Shown here: positions 63,359 through 64,000 of the stretch, piece by piece
Numbering within the stretch: position 1 is the first letter of the stretch
Layout: each line of letters starts with the position of its first letter
Assembly (NCBI RefSeq): GCF_003991565.1
Contig: NZ_CP032819.1
Span: 1,736,001-1,800,000, forward strand
Reading direction: 5' to 3'
Source: Butyricimonas faecalis
GTDB lineage: Bacteria > Bacteroidota > Bacteroidia > Bacteroidales > Marinifilaceae
DNA: 64,000 bases
The notes under the pieces: generated by a model
Told to the model about the DNA's origin: nothing
Databases searched by the model: none
What the model saw: the letters and a program-made list of their open reading frames with translations, nothing else
Program-made: the position numbers and the translations under genes

Positions 63359-64000
63359 ATGGGATTGCAAATAGATTTACATGCTAAATTAAAAGAGTAT
63401 TTCGGCTTTGATAACTTCAAAGGGAATCAAGAGCAAATAATAAAAAACGTCCTCGCTGGAAACAACACGTTTGTACTGATGCCAACGGGGGGGGGAAAAT
63501 CTTTGTGTTACCAGTTACCAGCCTTAATACTTGACGGAACAGCAATAGTGATATCGCCACTAATTGCTTTAATGAAAAACCAAGTTGATGCCATGCGTTC
63601 GTTCAGCGCATCGGAGGGAGTTGCCCACTTCATGAATTCGTCTCTTAGCAAAAGTGATATTCTAAAAGTAAAAGAAGACGTGTTGAGTGGTAAAACAAAA
63701 CTATTATATGTAGCCCCAGAATCTCTAACCAAAGAAAGTAATATTGAATTCTTACGAAAAGTACCTATCTCCTTCTTTGCGGTAGACGAAGCCCACTGTA
63801 TATCCGAATGGGGACACGATTTTCGGACAGAGTATCGCAAAATCAGACCGATCGTGGAGCAAATCGGGAAAGCCCCGATTATCGCTTTAACGGCAACAGC
63901 GACTCCGAAAGTCCAACATGACATTCAGAAAAACTTGGACATGCTGGATGCTCAAGTGTTTAAGTCTTCCTTCAATCGTTCAAACCTCTACTACGAGGTA
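63359..64000 (+). CDS. recQ: ATP-dependent DNA helicase RecQ (partial, 3' end outside window)
   Basis: A superfamily 2 helicase that unwinds DNA 3' to 5' in recombination and repair. The first 214 codons are present. The motif-0 region FGFDNFKGNQEQII is followed by Walker A LMPTGGGKSLCYQLPAL (~42-58), motif Ia VISPLIALMKNQV, the DEAH box with its RecQ extension AVDEAHCISEWGHDFRTEY (~142-160), and motif III ALTATATPKV. The sequence runs off the right edge before the second RecA lobe and RQC/HRDC domains. ATG 63359 is the first start after the promoter and gives a standard N-terminus. Confidence 0.96.
   Translation, partial: MGLQIDLHAKLKEYFGFDNFKGNQEQIIKNVLAGNNTFVLMPTGGGKSLCYQLPALILDGTAIVISPLIALMKNQVDAMRSFSASEGVAHFMNSSLSKSDILKVKEDVLSGKTKLLYVAPESLTKESNIEFLRKVPISFFAVDEAHCISEWGHDFRTEYRKIRPIVEQIGKAPIIALTATATPKVQHDIQKNLDMLDAQVFKSSFNRSNLYYEV

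Overview
This window is chromosomal DNA from a member of the Bacteroidota, most likely order Bacteroidales. The signs are two SusC/SusD outer-membrane uptake loci, an ECF sigma/FecR pair, DUF4843, PKD-like and DUF5686 proteins, an Rpb6-like omega subunit, and many promoters of the Bacteroidetes type (TTTG, 17-21 bp, TAnnTTTG). A Butyricimonas/Odoribacter-like origin fits the gene content (hydrogenase maturase HydE, a sphingolipid/sulfonolipid-type synthase), but that is inference. Most of the window is ordinary core genome.

Layout. 1-4752: topoisomerase IV (parC, cut by the left edge, and parE) and birA. 4861-6110: a DUF4143 ATPase with tandem operator-like repeats over its promoter. 6344-16896: a minus-strand uptake locus in transcription order ECF sigma, FecR, SusC, SusD, DUF4843, PKD-like lipoprotein, TlpA-like thioredoxin. 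17283-18463: a small secreted protein, a candidate structured RNA and an XRE regulator. 18738-24900: a plus-strand SusC/SusD/fasciclin/lipoprotein operon, followed by about 0.9 kb of apparently decayed DNA. 25604-35202: an arginase-family enzyme, tRNA-Lys, YigZ, dnaA, an MCE lipid-transport protein, a cell-wall amidase, LptD and RlmB. 35218-39134: an ABC-F protein and pruA. 39159-40423: a serine invertase, a 158-bp invertible promoter and an HU-like protein. 40446-42054: pyrBI with a leader that looks like a translation-coupled attenuator. 42102-56959: coaBC, rpoZ, bamD, an alpha-oxoamine synthase, an esterase, a DUF3352-like protein, hydE, a LysE exporter, an OlsF-like acyltransferase, DUF721 and recF, then a TPR protein. 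57139-64000: trigger factor, tRNA-Leu, lptB, a DUF5686 protein, kdsD and the start of recQ.

How genes work together. Envelope building is prominent: LptD and LptB (LPS export), the arabinose-5-phosphate isomerase (Kdo supply), BamD (barrel assembly), MCE (lipid traffic), the amidase, and two enzymes of unusual lipids. Each uptake locus joins a TonB-dependent channel to a lipoprotein lid and accessory surface lipoproteins, and the first also carries its own sigma/anti-sigma switch.

The two strongest second-look items are regulatory. (1) Perfect 22-bp inverted repeats flank a promoter lying between a serine invertase and an HU-like gene. Inversion would aim the promoter at one gene or the other, giving a self-referential switch. 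(2) The pyrBI leader has a strong promoter, a 37-codon open frame whose stop falls inside an intrinsic terminator, and an upstream pause-type hairpin. This is the same design as UTP-sensitive pyrBI attenuation in enteric bacteria.
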